Assembly (NCBI RefSeq): GCF_003814705.1 | Contig: NZ_RKRA01000001.1 | Location: forward strand, 3,974,776 to 4,038,775 | DNA length: 64,000 bases | Source of the DNA: Georgenia muralis | GTDB taxonomy: Bacteria > Actinomycetota > Actinomycetes > Actinomycetales > Actinomycetaceae | Direction: 5' to 3' | Part shown: in pieces, positions 50,753 to 59,447 of the stretch | Numbering within the stretch: position 1 is the first letter of the stretch | Layout of the letters: each line of letters opens with the position of its first letter | Translations under genes and position numbers: made by a program | The notes under the pieces: generated by a model | The model's database searches: none | The model's input: only the letters and a program-made list of their open reading frames with translations | Told to the model about the DNA's origin: nothing

Positions 50753-50766
50753 AGACCGACCTGTCT
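50753..50766. promoter_or_regulatory. Candidate TetR operator
   Basis: AGACCGACCTGTCT is an imperfect dyad (AGAC...GTCT) between the divergent TetR gene and the gene at 50850. It shares its outer bases with the palindrome at 45417-45430. Confidence 0.5.
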
Positions 50767-50849
50767 GTTCATCGGTTAGCCTGGCAGCAGCCCGTCCACG
50801 GGGCAGACCACGTTGCCCGCGGGCAGACATCGACATGGAAGGAACCCGC

Positions 50850-51374
50850 ATGGCTCTCTACCTGTACGAGACGGTCCCGAACGAGGCGCACCGCGAGGAC
50901 CCGGCCGCCGTCGTCGCCGGCATCGGTGAGCTCCTCACTGCCGCGGGGGCCGAGGTCATCGAGTCCCAGGTGACCCGCGGGGCCACCCAGATCTTCACCG
51001 TGGCCGAGGTCGCGGACGACGCCGCCGCGCCCGCCCTCGACCCTGCCGCCCTGGACGCCGTCTCGGTCTCCCCACCGGCGAAAGTGCGGATCGTCGGGGC
51101 GGACCTCGCCGACATCAAGGCCGCCCGCCCCGCCGCCGGCTACCTCGTCGAGTGGGACATCCCCGCCGAGATCGACATGGACAGCTACCTCACGCGCAAG
51201 AAGGCCAACGCCCCGCGCTACGCCGACGTCCCCGAGGTGAGCTTCCTGCGCACCTACGTGCGGGAGGACACCCTCAAGTGCCTGTGCTTCTACGACGCCC
51301 CCGACGAGGAGGCGGTCGTGCGCGCCCGCACCGCCGTCAGCACCCCGATCAGCCGGCTCCACGAGCTCGTCTGA
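50850..51374 (+). CDS. DUF4242-type (SCO4226-like) protein
   Basis: 174 residues from ATG 50850, with GAAGGAAC just upstream (an ATG at 50835 is too close to it). Two alpha/beta repeats are seen: MALYLYETVPNEAHREDPAA and, later, EVSFLRTYVREDTLKCLCFY, then DAPDEEAVVRARTAVSTPI. The second matches DUF4242 (SCO4226 was shown to bind nickel); the metal ligands here cannot be assigned. It is probably controlled by the divergent TetR protein. Confidence 0.7.
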   Translation: MALYLYETVPNEAHREDPAAVVAGIGELLTAAGAEVIESQVTRGATQIFTVAEVADDAAAPALDPAALDAVSVSPPAKVRIVGADLADIKAARPAAGYLVEWDIPAEIDMDSYLTRKKANAPRYADVPEVSFLRTYVREDTLKCLCFYDAPDEEAVVRARTAVSTPISRLHELV

Positions 51375-51762
51375 ACCGGACCACATCGTCCGGTCGGCGG
51401 AGCACGACACCAGCGACCTTGGACCTGTCGTCCGGCGGGTTCCGGGGTTAGGGTGGACGGACAAGACCGCAACTCCCCCGGCGGTCGGACGCGGTGCACA
51501 CGTTCGCCGGCGGTGGGGGGAACGGTGCGGAACGGAAGCAGAGCAGGTGATGCGTAGAGGTGATGAAGCCAACTAGCGCTACCCGGCCGTCAGGCGACGT
51601 GCGACCACTTGGCCGTTGATGCGAAGTCAGCACCGGCACAGCCCATGATCGGGCATGTCGCGGAAGCCGACCCACCGGGAAAGCACCCTTGAGAGGCCCG
51701 GGTCCACGGACCCGGGCCTCTCCCCGTGCGCTCTGCTCGGTCAGCCCTTGCGACCGATGCGG
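51375..51762. other. Intergenic region with a strong hairpin; possible small RNA
   Basis: 388 bases between convergent genes. No supported ORF. There is an imperfect C/G-rich stem in about 51473-51525 and a perfect terminator at 51691-51722. A short untranslated transcript ending at that hairpin is possible but unproven. Confidence 0.3.
51691..51722. terminator. Bidirectional terminator
   Basis: GAGAGGCCCGGGTCC and GGACCCGGGCCTCTC pair perfectly over 15 bp with a two-base loop. It is placed just below the stop of the minus-strand gene at 51763 and beyond the plus-strand gene ending at 51374. Confidence 0.85.
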
Positions 51763-52617
51763 TCAGCCCCCGACGAGAACCGACGCGCCGCCGTCGTCGA
51801 CGGTGTAACCAGGTGCGGCGTGATCGGCGTCGCCGTGGCCATCCTCCGCGGGTCCCGCCAGGGAGACGACCAGCGTCCCGGCGACGACGAGCGCGACACC
51901 CACCACCGGGACGAGCCGGCGCCCGCGCGGGTGCGTGCGCTCGAGGAGCATGACCCCGGTCAGCGCCGCCAGGGCCACGAGGTTGCCCGTCCCGACGGCG
52001 AACATCACGAGCATGAGCGCCCAGCAGCACCCCAGGCAGTAGCCGGCGTGCCGCAGGCCGGTGTGCCAGGCGCCGGCCACGCCGCGCCGGTAGTGCGTCC
52101 ACAGGAAGGCGGACGGGGATCGGCACTCGGTGAGGCAGCGCTCCTTGAGCGGGCTGAGCTGGAACAGCCCGGCCGCCACGAGGACGCCGCCGGCGATGAG
52201 GTCCGGCCGCTGGGCGAGCCACGGCGAGGCGTCGACCGCCCGGTGCAGGACGGCGTCGCCGCCGAGCGCGACGACGGCGAAACCGGTCCACACCGCGAAG
52301 TAGGCGGAGGTGAAGACCGCCATCGTCGTCCGCGGCCGGGCCTGCCCGCGGGCGACCCGCCCGAAGGCCCGGAGCATCGGCAGCGCGGTGGGCAGCATCA
52401 TCGCCGCCGTCATCACCTGCCAGGTGGCCACGAACAGGACCAGGACCACGGGCAGCGACGCCGGCGGCGCGCTCAGGATGGCGCCGTGGTCGAGCACCGC
52501 CGGGCGGTCGAGCACGACCAGGACCAGCATCAGCGCCCAGGCAGCCGTGACCGTGACCAGGACCAGCGGGTCGAGCCCGGCCCGGAACCGGGCCAGCGGT
52601 GCGTGCGCGACGGCCAT
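51763..52617 (-). CDS. DUF2182 membrane protein
   Basis: 284 residues. Seven or so hydrophobic helices; LDPLVLVTVTAAWALMLVLV and TWQVMTAAMMLPTALPMLRA are characteristic of DUF2182. LSPLKERCLTECRSPSAFLW and GLRHAGYCLGCCWALMLVMF hold the conserved Cys residues, suggesting metal handling. It lies 11 bases after the DUF1326 gene. These two families commonly occur side by side. Confidence 0.85.
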   Translation of the reverse strand: MAVAHAPLARFRAGLDPLVLVTVTAAWALMLVLVVLDRPAVLDHGAILSAPPASLPVVLVLFVATWQVMTAAMMLPTALPMLRAFGRVARGQARPRTTMAVFTSAYFAVWTGFAVVALGGDAVLHRAVDASPWLAQRPDLIAGGVLVAAGLFQLSPLKERCLTECRSPSAFLWTHYRRGVAGAWHTGLRHAGYCLGCCWALMLVMFAVGTGNLVALAALTGVMLLERTHPRGRRLVPVVGVALVVAGTLVVSLAGPAEDGHGDADHAAPGYTVDDGGASVLVGG

Positions 52618-52628
52618 CTCGCCACCCC

Positions 52629-53255
52629 TCAGGCAGTGAAGCGGAAGTGGCCCTGGAGGGCGTTGTGCCCGCCGAGGTCGACGTCGGGCAGACCGTGCCG
52701 GCTGCCGTCGCGGGTGAACCGCGACGCCCGGCCGACGTAGACGGGCGAGCCGGGGATGGTCGAGAAGACCGTTTCGGACAGCACGGACGGCTGCCCGGTG
52801 GCGCCGGTGAACCCGGTGATCTCGGCGTCGGCGAGGTTGCCGACGGTGAGACGCCCAACACCCTCGGCCACCGTGAACACGATGGGGGCCCGCTCGACAG
52901 CGGCGACCTCACCGATGAGGGCGGCCAGGTCCGCGACCGCACCGCCCAGCTGCCCCGTGAAGAGGCGCAGGAGGGCGCGCTCCTGCTCCTGCGTGGCCTT
53001 GTCATCGACGACGACGACGGCGCGCCAGCCGCCGGCGAGGACGTTGCCGGGGATGTGGACGCTCAGGGCGAGGGTCAGGCCCGAGACGTCGGTGCCCTCG
53101 ATCGTCCCGGAGTCGACGTGCCAGGCCAGGGCGGAGTCGCACGTGCCGCCGTCGGGGTCCTCCCCCACCCAGCACGGGCAGATCACCTCGCAGGAACAGA
53201 CCTCGAGCAGCCGGCCCTCGACGTCGTACGTGGTGGTGGGTGCGGTGGTGGTCAT
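52629..53255 (-). CDS. DUF1326 protein
   Basis: 208 residues. The start YDVEGRLLEVCSCEVICPCW, then VGEDPDGGTCDSALAWHVD, is the Cys-rich opening of DUF1326 (C-S-C...C-P-C-W). A later IPGNVLAGGWRAVVVVDDKA and the family's C-terminal strand RFTRDGSRHGLPDVDL follow. Partner of the DUF2182 protein downstream. No reaction is assigned to either family. The 176-base gap upstream shows no gene. Confidence 0.85.
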   Translation of the reverse strand: MTTTAPTTTYDVEGRLLEVCSCEVICPCWVGEDPDGGTCDSALAWHVDSGTIEGTDVSGLTLALSVHIPGNVLAGGWRAVVVVDDKATQEQERALLRLFTGQLGGAVADLAALIGEVAAVERAPIVFTVAEGVGRLTVGNLADAEITGFTGATGQPSVLSETVFSTIPGSPVYVGRASRFTRDGSRHGLPDVDLGGHNALQGHFRFTA

Positions 53256-53431
53256 GGTGATCCTCCTCGGTCGTACTCCTCACGCTAGGAGCGCCGCTGG
53301 CATGGCCGCGTCCGTCGTACCACCCACGTCGCCGGGGCGCGGCGGCCCCCGTGCGGCCCCGGTGCGGCGCGGTGCACGTAGGGCGCACGTGGCTCAACGG
53401 GCTGGGCACGAGCGCTGGCCGCCCAGGGACC

Positions 53432-54517
53432 TCAGCTCCGCGTGCCGCTCGGGTGCGCGGTCGCCGCCGCTGCTGCAGCCCGGGCCCCCTTGCCGGTCAG
53501 GCCGAGCTTGACGTAGACGTTCGACAGGTGCCGCTCGACGGTGCGCGGACTGATGCCGAGCCCGGCGGCGATCTCGTCGTTGCCCAGCCCGCGCCGCACG
53601 AGCGCCATGACGTCCAGCTCGCGGACGGTGAGCGGCGTGTGGGGCGCCCGGCCGGCGTCGCCGTCCGGGTCGCTCGCGAGGAAGTCGTCGACGAGGCGGA
53701 AGAACCGCTGCCAGGCCGGCTCGTCGGGCTGGATGACGTGGTTGCGGCCCGGGAGCAGGACGAACCGGGCGTGCGGGATGGCGGCGGCGACCTCCTGGCC
53801 GGCGGACAGCGGGATGACCCGGTCGTCGTCGAGGTGCATCACGAGCGTCGGGACGGTGACGTGCGGCGCGACGTCCCGCACGTCGATCGCGCCGAAGGCC
53901 GCCTCGAAGCGCGCGGCGTCGGCCGGCGTCGTGGTGCGCCGCAGGAGCTCGTCGTAGGCGCGGAGGAGCTCCTCGTCACCATCGGGGACGAAGTCGGAGG
54001 TGTACAGGCGGCGGAACGTCGGGTTCTCCTTGCCCCAGGCGATCCGGATGAGGGTGGTCATGGCGTCGCGGGCCTGGCGCTGGAGGTCGGTGGGGTCGCG
54101 GTGGTCGAAGCCGCGCAGGTACCCGCCGTAGAGGACGAGGTGGCTCACCCGCTCGGGATGGGCCGCGGCGTAGCGGATCGCGACCGGCGTCCCCTGGGAG
54201 ACCCCGAGGAGGGCGAAGCGGTCCAGGCCCGCGGCGTCGACGACGGTCTCGAGGTCCTCCACCCAGGCGTCCAGCGAGAAGTCCTCGACCTCCCGGTCGG
54301 AGAGGCCGCAACCACGTTCGTCGTAGCGCACCACCGTGTACCGGCTGCCCAGCTCGGCGAGGAAGGGCTGCCAGATCGGGCTCTCCCAGTCGTACTGGAG
54401 GTGGGTCAGCCAGTGCGCGGCGCGGACGAGCACCGGTCCCTGGCCGTGGACGGCGTACGCCAGGCGCGTGCCGTCCCGCGCGGTGGCGAACCCGATGCGC
54501 TGCTCGAGCGCTGCCAT
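53432..54517 (-). CDS. Alpha/beta hydrolase fused to a LuxR-type HTH
   Basis: 361 residues (second of two adjacent ATG codons). Residues 1-270 are an alpha/beta hydrolase: VVRYDERGCGLSDREVEDFS, the nucleophile elbow FALLGVSQGTPVAIRYAAAH (Ser in GVSQG), an Asp in MHLDDDRVIPL and His in LPGRNHVIQPD. Residues 290-350 form a LuxR HTH: LTVRELDVMALVRRGLGNDE, then ISPRTVERHLSNVYVKLGL. This fusion is known in actinobacteria; the hydrolase fold probably senses a small ligand. Stand-alone gene. Confidence 0.85.
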   Translation of the reverse strand: MAALEQRIGFATARDGTRLAYAVHGQGPVLVRAAHWLTHLQYDWESPIWQPFLAELGSRYTVVRYDERGCGLSDREVEDFSLDAWVEDLETVVDAAGLDRFALLGVSQGTPVAIRYAAAHPERVSHLVLYGGYLRGFDHRDPTDLQRQARDAMTTLIRIAWGKENPTFRRLYTSDFVPDGDEELLRAYDELLRRTTTPADAARFEAAFGAIDVRDVAPHVTVPTLVMHLDDDRVIPLSAGQEVAAAIPHARFVLLPGRNHVIQPDEPAWQRFFRLVDDFLASDPDGDAGRAPHTPLTVRELDVMALVRRGLGNDEIAAGLGISPRTVERHLSNVYVKLGLTGKGARAAAAAATAHPSGTRS

Positions 54518-54580
54518 CACCTCAGTGTAGGGACCGTGTCGCGCGGCGTGGCTGTCGGCGGCCCTTCAGGGTGAGGCCTG

Positions 54581-54599
54581 GTAGCACCCCGAGTGCTAC
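54581..54599. promoter_or_regulatory. Operator of the Phd/VapC pair
   Basis: GTAGCAC-CCCGA-GTGCTAC is a perfect inverted repeat 10 bases upstream of the antitoxin start, the usual place for a Phd-type operator. Confidence 0.6.
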
Positions 54600-54609
54600 A
54601 GTGTCCGGT

Positions 54610-54894
54610 ATGACGCGTATCGGCATCCGGGAGCTCCGCCAGCACGCGTCCCGCTACATCGCTCTGGTGAGGAAGGGCCAGACCGTCGAGGTGACGGACC
54701 GGGGACAGCTGGTCGCGCTCCTCACTCCCCCGGAAGGCGCCCGGAGCGCTCGGGAGCACCTGATCGCAGCCGGCCTGCTCATTCCGGCGACGAGTCCGAG
54801 TGGGCGTCTCCGCTCCCCTCACCCGGTGCCGGTGGCACCCGGCGAACCGGCCAACGAGGATCTGCTCGACGCCGGCCGCGAGGAACGGATGTGA
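54610..54894 (+). CDS. Phd/YefM-family antitoxin
   Basis: 94 residues from ATG 54610. The N-terminal DNA-binding domain reads TRIGIRELRQHASRYIALVR, then KGQTVEVTDRGQLVALLTPP, a textbook Phd start. The C-terminal tail (PATSPSGRLRSPHPVPVAPG) would insert in the toxin. The last codons overlap the toxin start (GTGA). The toxin is of the PIN type. Confidence 0.88.
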   Translation: MTRIGIRELRQHASRYIALVRKGQTVEVTDRGQLVALLTPPEGARSAREHLIAAGLLIPATSPSGRLRSPHPVPVAPGEPANEDLLDAGREERM

Positions 54895-55292
54895 TCTACC
54901 TCGACTCGTCGGCGATGATGAAGCTGGTGCGACGCGAGGTAGAGACAGCCGGGTTCCTCGAGTGGCTCCAGCTTCACCGTGACCTCCCCGCGGTGACGAG
55001 CGAGCTCGGCCGGGTCGAGGTCCTGCGAGCCGCGCGACGAGCTGGCGCCAACGCGCTGGCAGAGGCGCGGGCCGTCGTGGGAGACCTCGACCTCATCTCG
55101 CTCGACCGCGCGGTGCAGGACGTCGCGTGCGACGTCGGAGATCCGTCGCTCAGGACCTCGGACGCGCTGCACCTCGCCTCCGCCCGCCTGCTCGGCGACG
55201 CCCTGACGGTCCTCGTCACCTACGACGACCGTCTCGCCGACGCCGCACGGGCCGCCGGCCTAGACGTCGCCTCTCCCGGCCGGTCGACCTGA
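54891..55292 (+). CDS. vapC: VapC-like PIN-domain toxin
   Basis: 133 residues from GTG 54891. PIN-domain acidic residues are in MIYLDSSAMMKLVRREVET (first Asp), TSELGRVEVLRA (Glu) and LRTSDALHLASARLLGD (Asp), with a final TYDDRLADAARAAGL carrying a further Asp. It is therefore likely an active Mg-dependent RNase. It is coupled to the Phd-like antitoxin. Region 55293-55335 downstream is empty. Confidence 0.9.
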   Translation: MIYLDSSAMMKLVRREVETAGFLEWLQLHRDLPAVTSELGRVEVLRAARRAGANALAEARAVVGDLDLISLDRAVQDVACDVGDPSLRTSDALHLASARLLGDALTVLVTYDDRLADAARAAGLDVASPGRST

Positions 55293-55335
55293 CGTGGCGC
55301 ACGCGCCGGTCGCCCACGACCGGGTCGCTCGTCCC

Positions 55336-56709
55336 TCAGCACACCCCTAGCTGCACCAGCGTGTCCGTCAGACCACTGACGAAGGCGTCGAGGTCGGGGA
55401 CGACGTCGACGTCGCCCACCACGTCGATCTCCAGGGTTCCGGCGTAGGAGAGCACACCGACGGACAGCGCGAGGTTGCCCTGGTTGGTGCCCAGCTGGAA
55501 GAGCTCCAGCACCGGCGCGCCCGCGAAGACGAGCGGCTCCGTCGGGCCCGGGAGGTTGCTGACGAGCAAGTTCACCATGCGCTGGTGGTTCATCACCCCG
55601 ACCATCCACCGGCGCAGCAGCCGCCCGCCGGGCCGCAGCGGCGGCCGGCCCCGGTGCGCGGCGGTGTGGGCGGCGATCAGCTCCAGGCGGCGCACCGGGT
55701 CCGCCTCCCCGACCGGCACAGGTACCACCCGCACACCGGTGAGGTTGCCGGCGGCGCCGTCGGGGCGCGCCGCGGGATCGCGGAGCGAGGCGATCACCGA
55801 GACGCGGAGGACGAGATCGTCCGTGAGCTCGCCACGGCCCTCGAGCAGGCGCCGGGCCCCGCCGGCCACCGCTGCCAGGACGACGTCGTTGACCTTGCCG
55901 CCGTGGGCGTGGGCGACGGCCTTGGTGCGGGCCAGGTCGGCGCGGGCGAGGACGATCCGGCTGCGCCCGCCCACCGGCCGGTTGAAGGAGACGGCGGGCG
56001 CCCGGCCGGCGCGCAGCACCTCCACCGTCTCCGCGGCCCGGTTTACCGCCGTCCGGGCTCCGGTCACCCCAGCGCGCGTGGCGGCACGCGCACCCTGCCG
56101 AGCCGGCGAACGCCCGGCGGCGTCGCGCACCTCCGCGAGATCGAACACCGGCCCCTGTCCTGCGGCGCCCGGCCCGCCGGTGAAGAGCGACTCCAGCAGA
56201 CCGAGGACCGCCACGCCGTCGGCGATGACGTGGTGCAGTCGCAGGAACAACCCGACCCGGTCCCCGGGCAGGCCGGTGAGGAGCCACATCTCCCACAGCG
56301 GGCGGTCACGGTCGAGCGGCCGCTCGTTGATCCGGGTGCAGGCCTCGAGCAGGGCTGCCTCGTCGGCGGGCGGGTCGAGCGCCTGGGCGCGCACGTGCCG
56401 GGTGAGGTCGACGGGTCCGGGTGCGGACCAGTGCGCGCCGCCGTGAGCAGCCCGGTGCACCACGCCGCGTTACGCCACGGCGCGGTGCGGCAGGACGAGC
56501 CGCTGCCGCAGGCGGCGCGGCAGCCGCGCGCTCATGTGCTCGCGCACCGCGTCGATCCGAACCTCGCCGGCAGGGTCGAGGAGCGGGCGCCCGTCGAGGA
56601 CGGCGAGCGCGGCGACGTGCATGACCACCCCGCGGGACTCCACCAGGAGGTTGGTGACATCCATGGCGCTGAGGCGGTCCAGCGGCGCGGGCCGTCGCAC
56701 GAGGGTCAT
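55336..56709 (-). pseudogene. WS/DGAT (wax ester synthase/diacylglycerol acyltransferase) gene interrupted by an in-frame stop
   Basis: The N-terminal part (56709-56470) has APLDRLSAMDVTNLLVESRG and ends at a TAA after LVLPHRAVA. Three codons later, a GTG at 56463 opens the rest in the same frame. That part has the catalytic HHxxxDG (LHHVIADGVAVLGLLESLF) and GKVNDVVLAAVAGGARRLL, a family hallmark, and runs to 55336. Two in-frame pieces with no gap point to a nonsense mutation (or sequence error); reinitiation at 56463 could make the larger piece. The intact enzyme would esterify acyl-CoA to alcohols or diacylglycerol. Confidence 0.7.
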
Positions 56710-56778
56710 CGGCCACCTCCCAGTCGTCGGGAGCTCACACCACCACCGTAGGCGCGGCGGTGGAGGGCGGCCGACACA

Positions 56779-57375
56779 TCACCGGCCGCGATCCCGCTGC
56801 CGCTGACGCATCACGACGTACGTCGCACCGCCGAGCAGCAGCCCGGCGACGATGACGATCACCGTGCCGGTGGTGCCGGACACCACGGACTCGAGCATCT
56901 GGCGGGACTGCGAGGTGGGGTCGGCGAGGACCACGCCCACGAACGCGGCGACCAGCACGCCGGCGAGGACCGAGACCCACCTCGACGACACCCCGTCCAG
57001 CCCCATCTTCGCTCGCAGGATCTGCGCGGCCCGGACGATGCGCCCGGCCCGGACGATCCTCAGCGCACCCACGACTCTGAGCAGGCGGAGCAGCTGGACC
57101 GGTCCCACCGCGAGCACGACGGCGATGGCGACGGCCACGGTGAGCAGCACCATCCACACGTGCTTCCGCAGCCATGCGACCTTGTCGCCCGAGACGGCGA
57201 AGAGCACGACCGTCTCGGCGACGAGGACTCCCCCGCTCAGCCAGTTCGCGCCCGTGCCGAGCGTCGCCCAGGGGTCGTCGAGCAGCGTGAGGAAGACGGC
57301 GGGGACGGAGGCGACGGCGGCGACCAGGACCGGCAGGGCGAGACGCTCTTCCCACCGGCTCTCCCGTTCCTCCAT
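56779..57375 (-). CDS. Voltage-sensor-like membrane protein without a pore
   Basis: 198 residues from ATG 57375. Helices one to three (LALPVLVAAVASVPAVFLTL; LSGGVLVAETVVLFAVSG; VWMVLLTVAVAIAVVLAVG) are followed by an S4-like segment, LLRLLRVVGALRIVRAGRIV then RAAQILRAK, with an Arg about every third residue. One further helix (VIVIVAGLLLGGATYVVMRQ) closes it. Kv channels have a TVGYG filter between two last helices; none is seen. It looks like a voltage-sensor domain with altered or missing pore. A channel or regulator role is inferred. Confidence 0.65.
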   Translation of the reverse strand: MEERESRWEERLALPVLVAAVASVPAVFLTLLDDPWATLGTGANWLSGGVLVAETVVLFAVSGDKVAWLRKHVWMVLLTVAVAIAVVLAVGPVQLLRLLRVVGALRIVRAGRIVRAAQILRAKMGLDGVSSRWVSVLAGVLVAAFVGVVLADPTSQSRQMLESVVSGTTGTVIVIVAGLLLGGATYVVMRQRQRDRGR

Positions 57376-57487
57376 CGGCCACCACGTTACCGGCGCGCCC
57401 ACATGCGGGCGCGCCGGCCGGGACGGCGGAGGAACGAGCCCAAGGGACTGCGCCCTCCATCGAGAGCAGTCGACCAGCGTCGCCCGT

Positions 57488-57535
57488 GTCACCTCGTTGC
57501 GAGTCTGCGTGCACAGATCGTCGCAACAAGGTCAC
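57488..57535. repeat. Inverted repeat, REP-like
   Basis: GTCACCTCGTTGCGA and TCGCAACAAGGTCAC (13 of 15 pair) flank an 18-base centre containing CAGATCG. A related arrangement (TTGCGA then AGATCG inside an inverted repeat) is at 59448-59511. Confidence 0.45.
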
Positions 57536-57542
57536 ATCGTCA

Positions 57543-57580
57543 AGCAGCCCCCAACCGGTTGCGCGGTCGGGGGCTGCTTT
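57543..57580 (-). terminator. Terminator below the secreted hydrolase gene
   Basis: AGCAGCCCCC pairs with GGGGGCTGCT across a loop of about 16 bases, which has its own short pairing. It is about 70 bases downstream of the stop at 57653. Confidence 0.7.
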
Positions 57581-57652
57581 CACGATGCGGGTCGGCGTCG
57601 ACCCCGGTCAGCGACGTCTCGGTAACCGTGACGTCGCCGGGGTCGCGCTGCC

Positions 57653-59242
57653 CTACTCCGCCGGGACGCCGATCCGGTCCAGGAGGTCTGCAGCAACGCC
57701 CGCGAGGTACTCCGCGCCCCACTCGGTGAGGTAGCCGGCGTCGATCTGCTGGGCGTCGACCTCGGCGACCAGGGCGAGGTACTCCGCCCGGGTGCCGTAC
57801 GTCTGCCCGAACTCCTCAGCGGTGATGAGGTCGACCGAACCGTAGACCGACCCAGGCTTGGAAGCCCCGAGGTACGAGCCCAGCGGGTACTCGATGAGGC
57901 CGTAGCGCACACCACCGGTGACGTTGCCGCTCTCGTCGCGGACGAGGGCGCCGTCGGCCTGGTCGAACCACTGGGAGGGGGCGGCCTCCTTGCCGGTCTT
58001 GCTCCAGCTCACCAGCGCCTCGGCGGCGGCAATGATCGTGGGCTCGAGCGGGTAGGGGTTGAGGGCGTCGCGGAACTCCTCCTTGTGCACGTCGGTGTTG
58101 GGCAGCCGGCCCGCCTTGTAGATCTCCGCATCCGCCGGGATGACCGGGGAGAGGAGGTCGGTGTGCGGGGTGCCGGGCACCTGCCAGTGGCGGCGGTTGT
58201 CCGGCAGGTCCTTCTCGGCCAGGGTCGCGGCGCCGAACAGGCCGGCGTCACCCTCCGAGGTGACGGTGATGAAGGGGACGTCGAGCGCGGGCTCGGAGCC
58301 CGGGCCGACGACGAACCCGTCGGTGTCCGCCTGCTGGAGAGGGCGCTCGAGGACAGCGCCGACGGAGTTGAGGTAGCCGTCGAAGACCGGCCCGCCGTTG
58401 GCCGCGGTGACGGCCTCGTGGAAGTGCGTGGCGTAGGTGTTGATGTAGATACCGGACTGCGACTGCCCCATGAGCAGGACCGTCTTGGCCTTCTCGCCGC
58501 CGAGGACGGCGCGCCCGTCGTTGCCGTCGAGCAGGGTGCCGACCTGGGTGAGGATGTCCCACGCGAGGCCCTCCTCCGCGCCGGGCACCACCATGAAGGG
58601 GTTGAACGAGGGGTCGTCCGGGTCGGCGACGATGGGCTCACGCTCGACGTCCTCGACGTCCCAGGTCAGCGGCGCGTAGCGCTCGGCGTCGAAGTTCTTC
58701 AGGGCGTCGACCTGGATGGGCTTGGAGGTGACGCCGACGACGGTGTGGCCCTCGTCCATCGCCCAGTCCCACATGCGGCGCCAGTGGTCCTCACCCGGGA
58801 AGCCGTTGGAGGCGTTGAGGATGTCCACGAGCACGACACCGGAGGAGTCGCCCTTGTGCGCGGGGCGGCGCACGAGGATGTGGTTGGTGTAGTCGACGTC
58901 CTCGGTGACGACGCTCAGCTCACCCTCGGCGGCCGCGTCGTCGTCGTAGACGTTGGCGGTGCCCGAGAGGAAGTACTCCTCCTCGACGTAGCCGCGGGCG
59001 GCGAGGTCGAGGGGCTGGCGGGCCCGTTCCATCGTCGACCAGGGGTAGCTGTCCTCGGTGACGGCGATCGGTCCGACGACGTCGGGCACCGCCGTGAGGG
59101 ACTCGGTGACGGCGTCCGGCTCGGCGTGCGGGTGGGCGGGCGGGGCGGCGACGGCGGGTGCCATGGTGGCGGTCAGGCCGATGGCGCCGAGCGCCGCGGC
59201 AGTCACGGCGATGTGCCGCCGGGTCAGTCTCTGGGTGGTCAA
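57653..59242 (-). CDS. Secreted alpha/beta hydrolase-domain protein
   Basis: 529 residues from TTG 59242, supported by an AAGGAG site at correct spacing; no ATG fits. A signal peptide follows (RHIAVTAAALGAIGLTATMA then PAVAAPPAH). The body has LLMGQSQSGIYINTYATHFH (nucleophile elbow GQSQSG), a candidate acid in VTSEGDAGLF, and His in PGTPHTDLLSP. It fits a large exported hydrolase with an alpha/beta fold (Abhydrolase_10-like). Substrate unknown, perhaps an extracellular ester or polymer. A hairpin ends the gene. Confidence 0.78.
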   Translation of the reverse strand: MTTQRLTRRHIAVTAAALGAIGLTATMAPAVAAPPAHPHAEPDAVTESLTAVPDVVGPIAVTEDSYPWSTMERARQPLDLAARGYVEEEYFLSGTANVYDDDAAAEGELSVVTEDVDYTNHILVRRPAHKGDSSGVVLVDILNASNGFPGEDHWRRMWDWAMDEGHTVVGVTSKPIQVDALKNFDAERYAPLTWDVEDVEREPIVADPDDPSFNPFMVVPGAEEGLAWDILTQVGTLLDGNDGRAVLGGEKAKTVLLMGQSQSGIYINTYATHFHEAVTAANGGPVFDGYLNSVGAVLERPLQQADTDGFVVGPGSEPALDVPFITVTSEGDAGLFGAATLAEKDLPDNRRHWQVPGTPHTDLLSPVIPADAEIYKAGRLPNTDVHKEEFRDALNPYPLEPTIIAAAEALVSWSKTGKEAAPSQWFDQADGALVRDESGNVTGGVRYGLIEYPLGSYLGASKPGSVYGSVDLITAEEFGQTYGTRAEYLALVAEVDAQQIDAGYLTEWGAEYLAGVAADLLDRIGVPAE

Positions 59243-59447
59243 GGAGCTCTCCTTCGAGGAACGTCGGTGTCCTGTCGGCGAGGCCGCGGTGATCGCGGCC
59301 CGCACGGGTCGTGCGAGGGAGGCGCTGCGGTCGCTCCTCGGCACACGACGCAGTCTTCGGAGCACCGACACCTGTGGCCACCGGTTGCCACAGGTTGCCC
59401 CGAGCCCGTTCCCTCGGCGGGTCGGCGTGTCACACACCCGAGCCACG

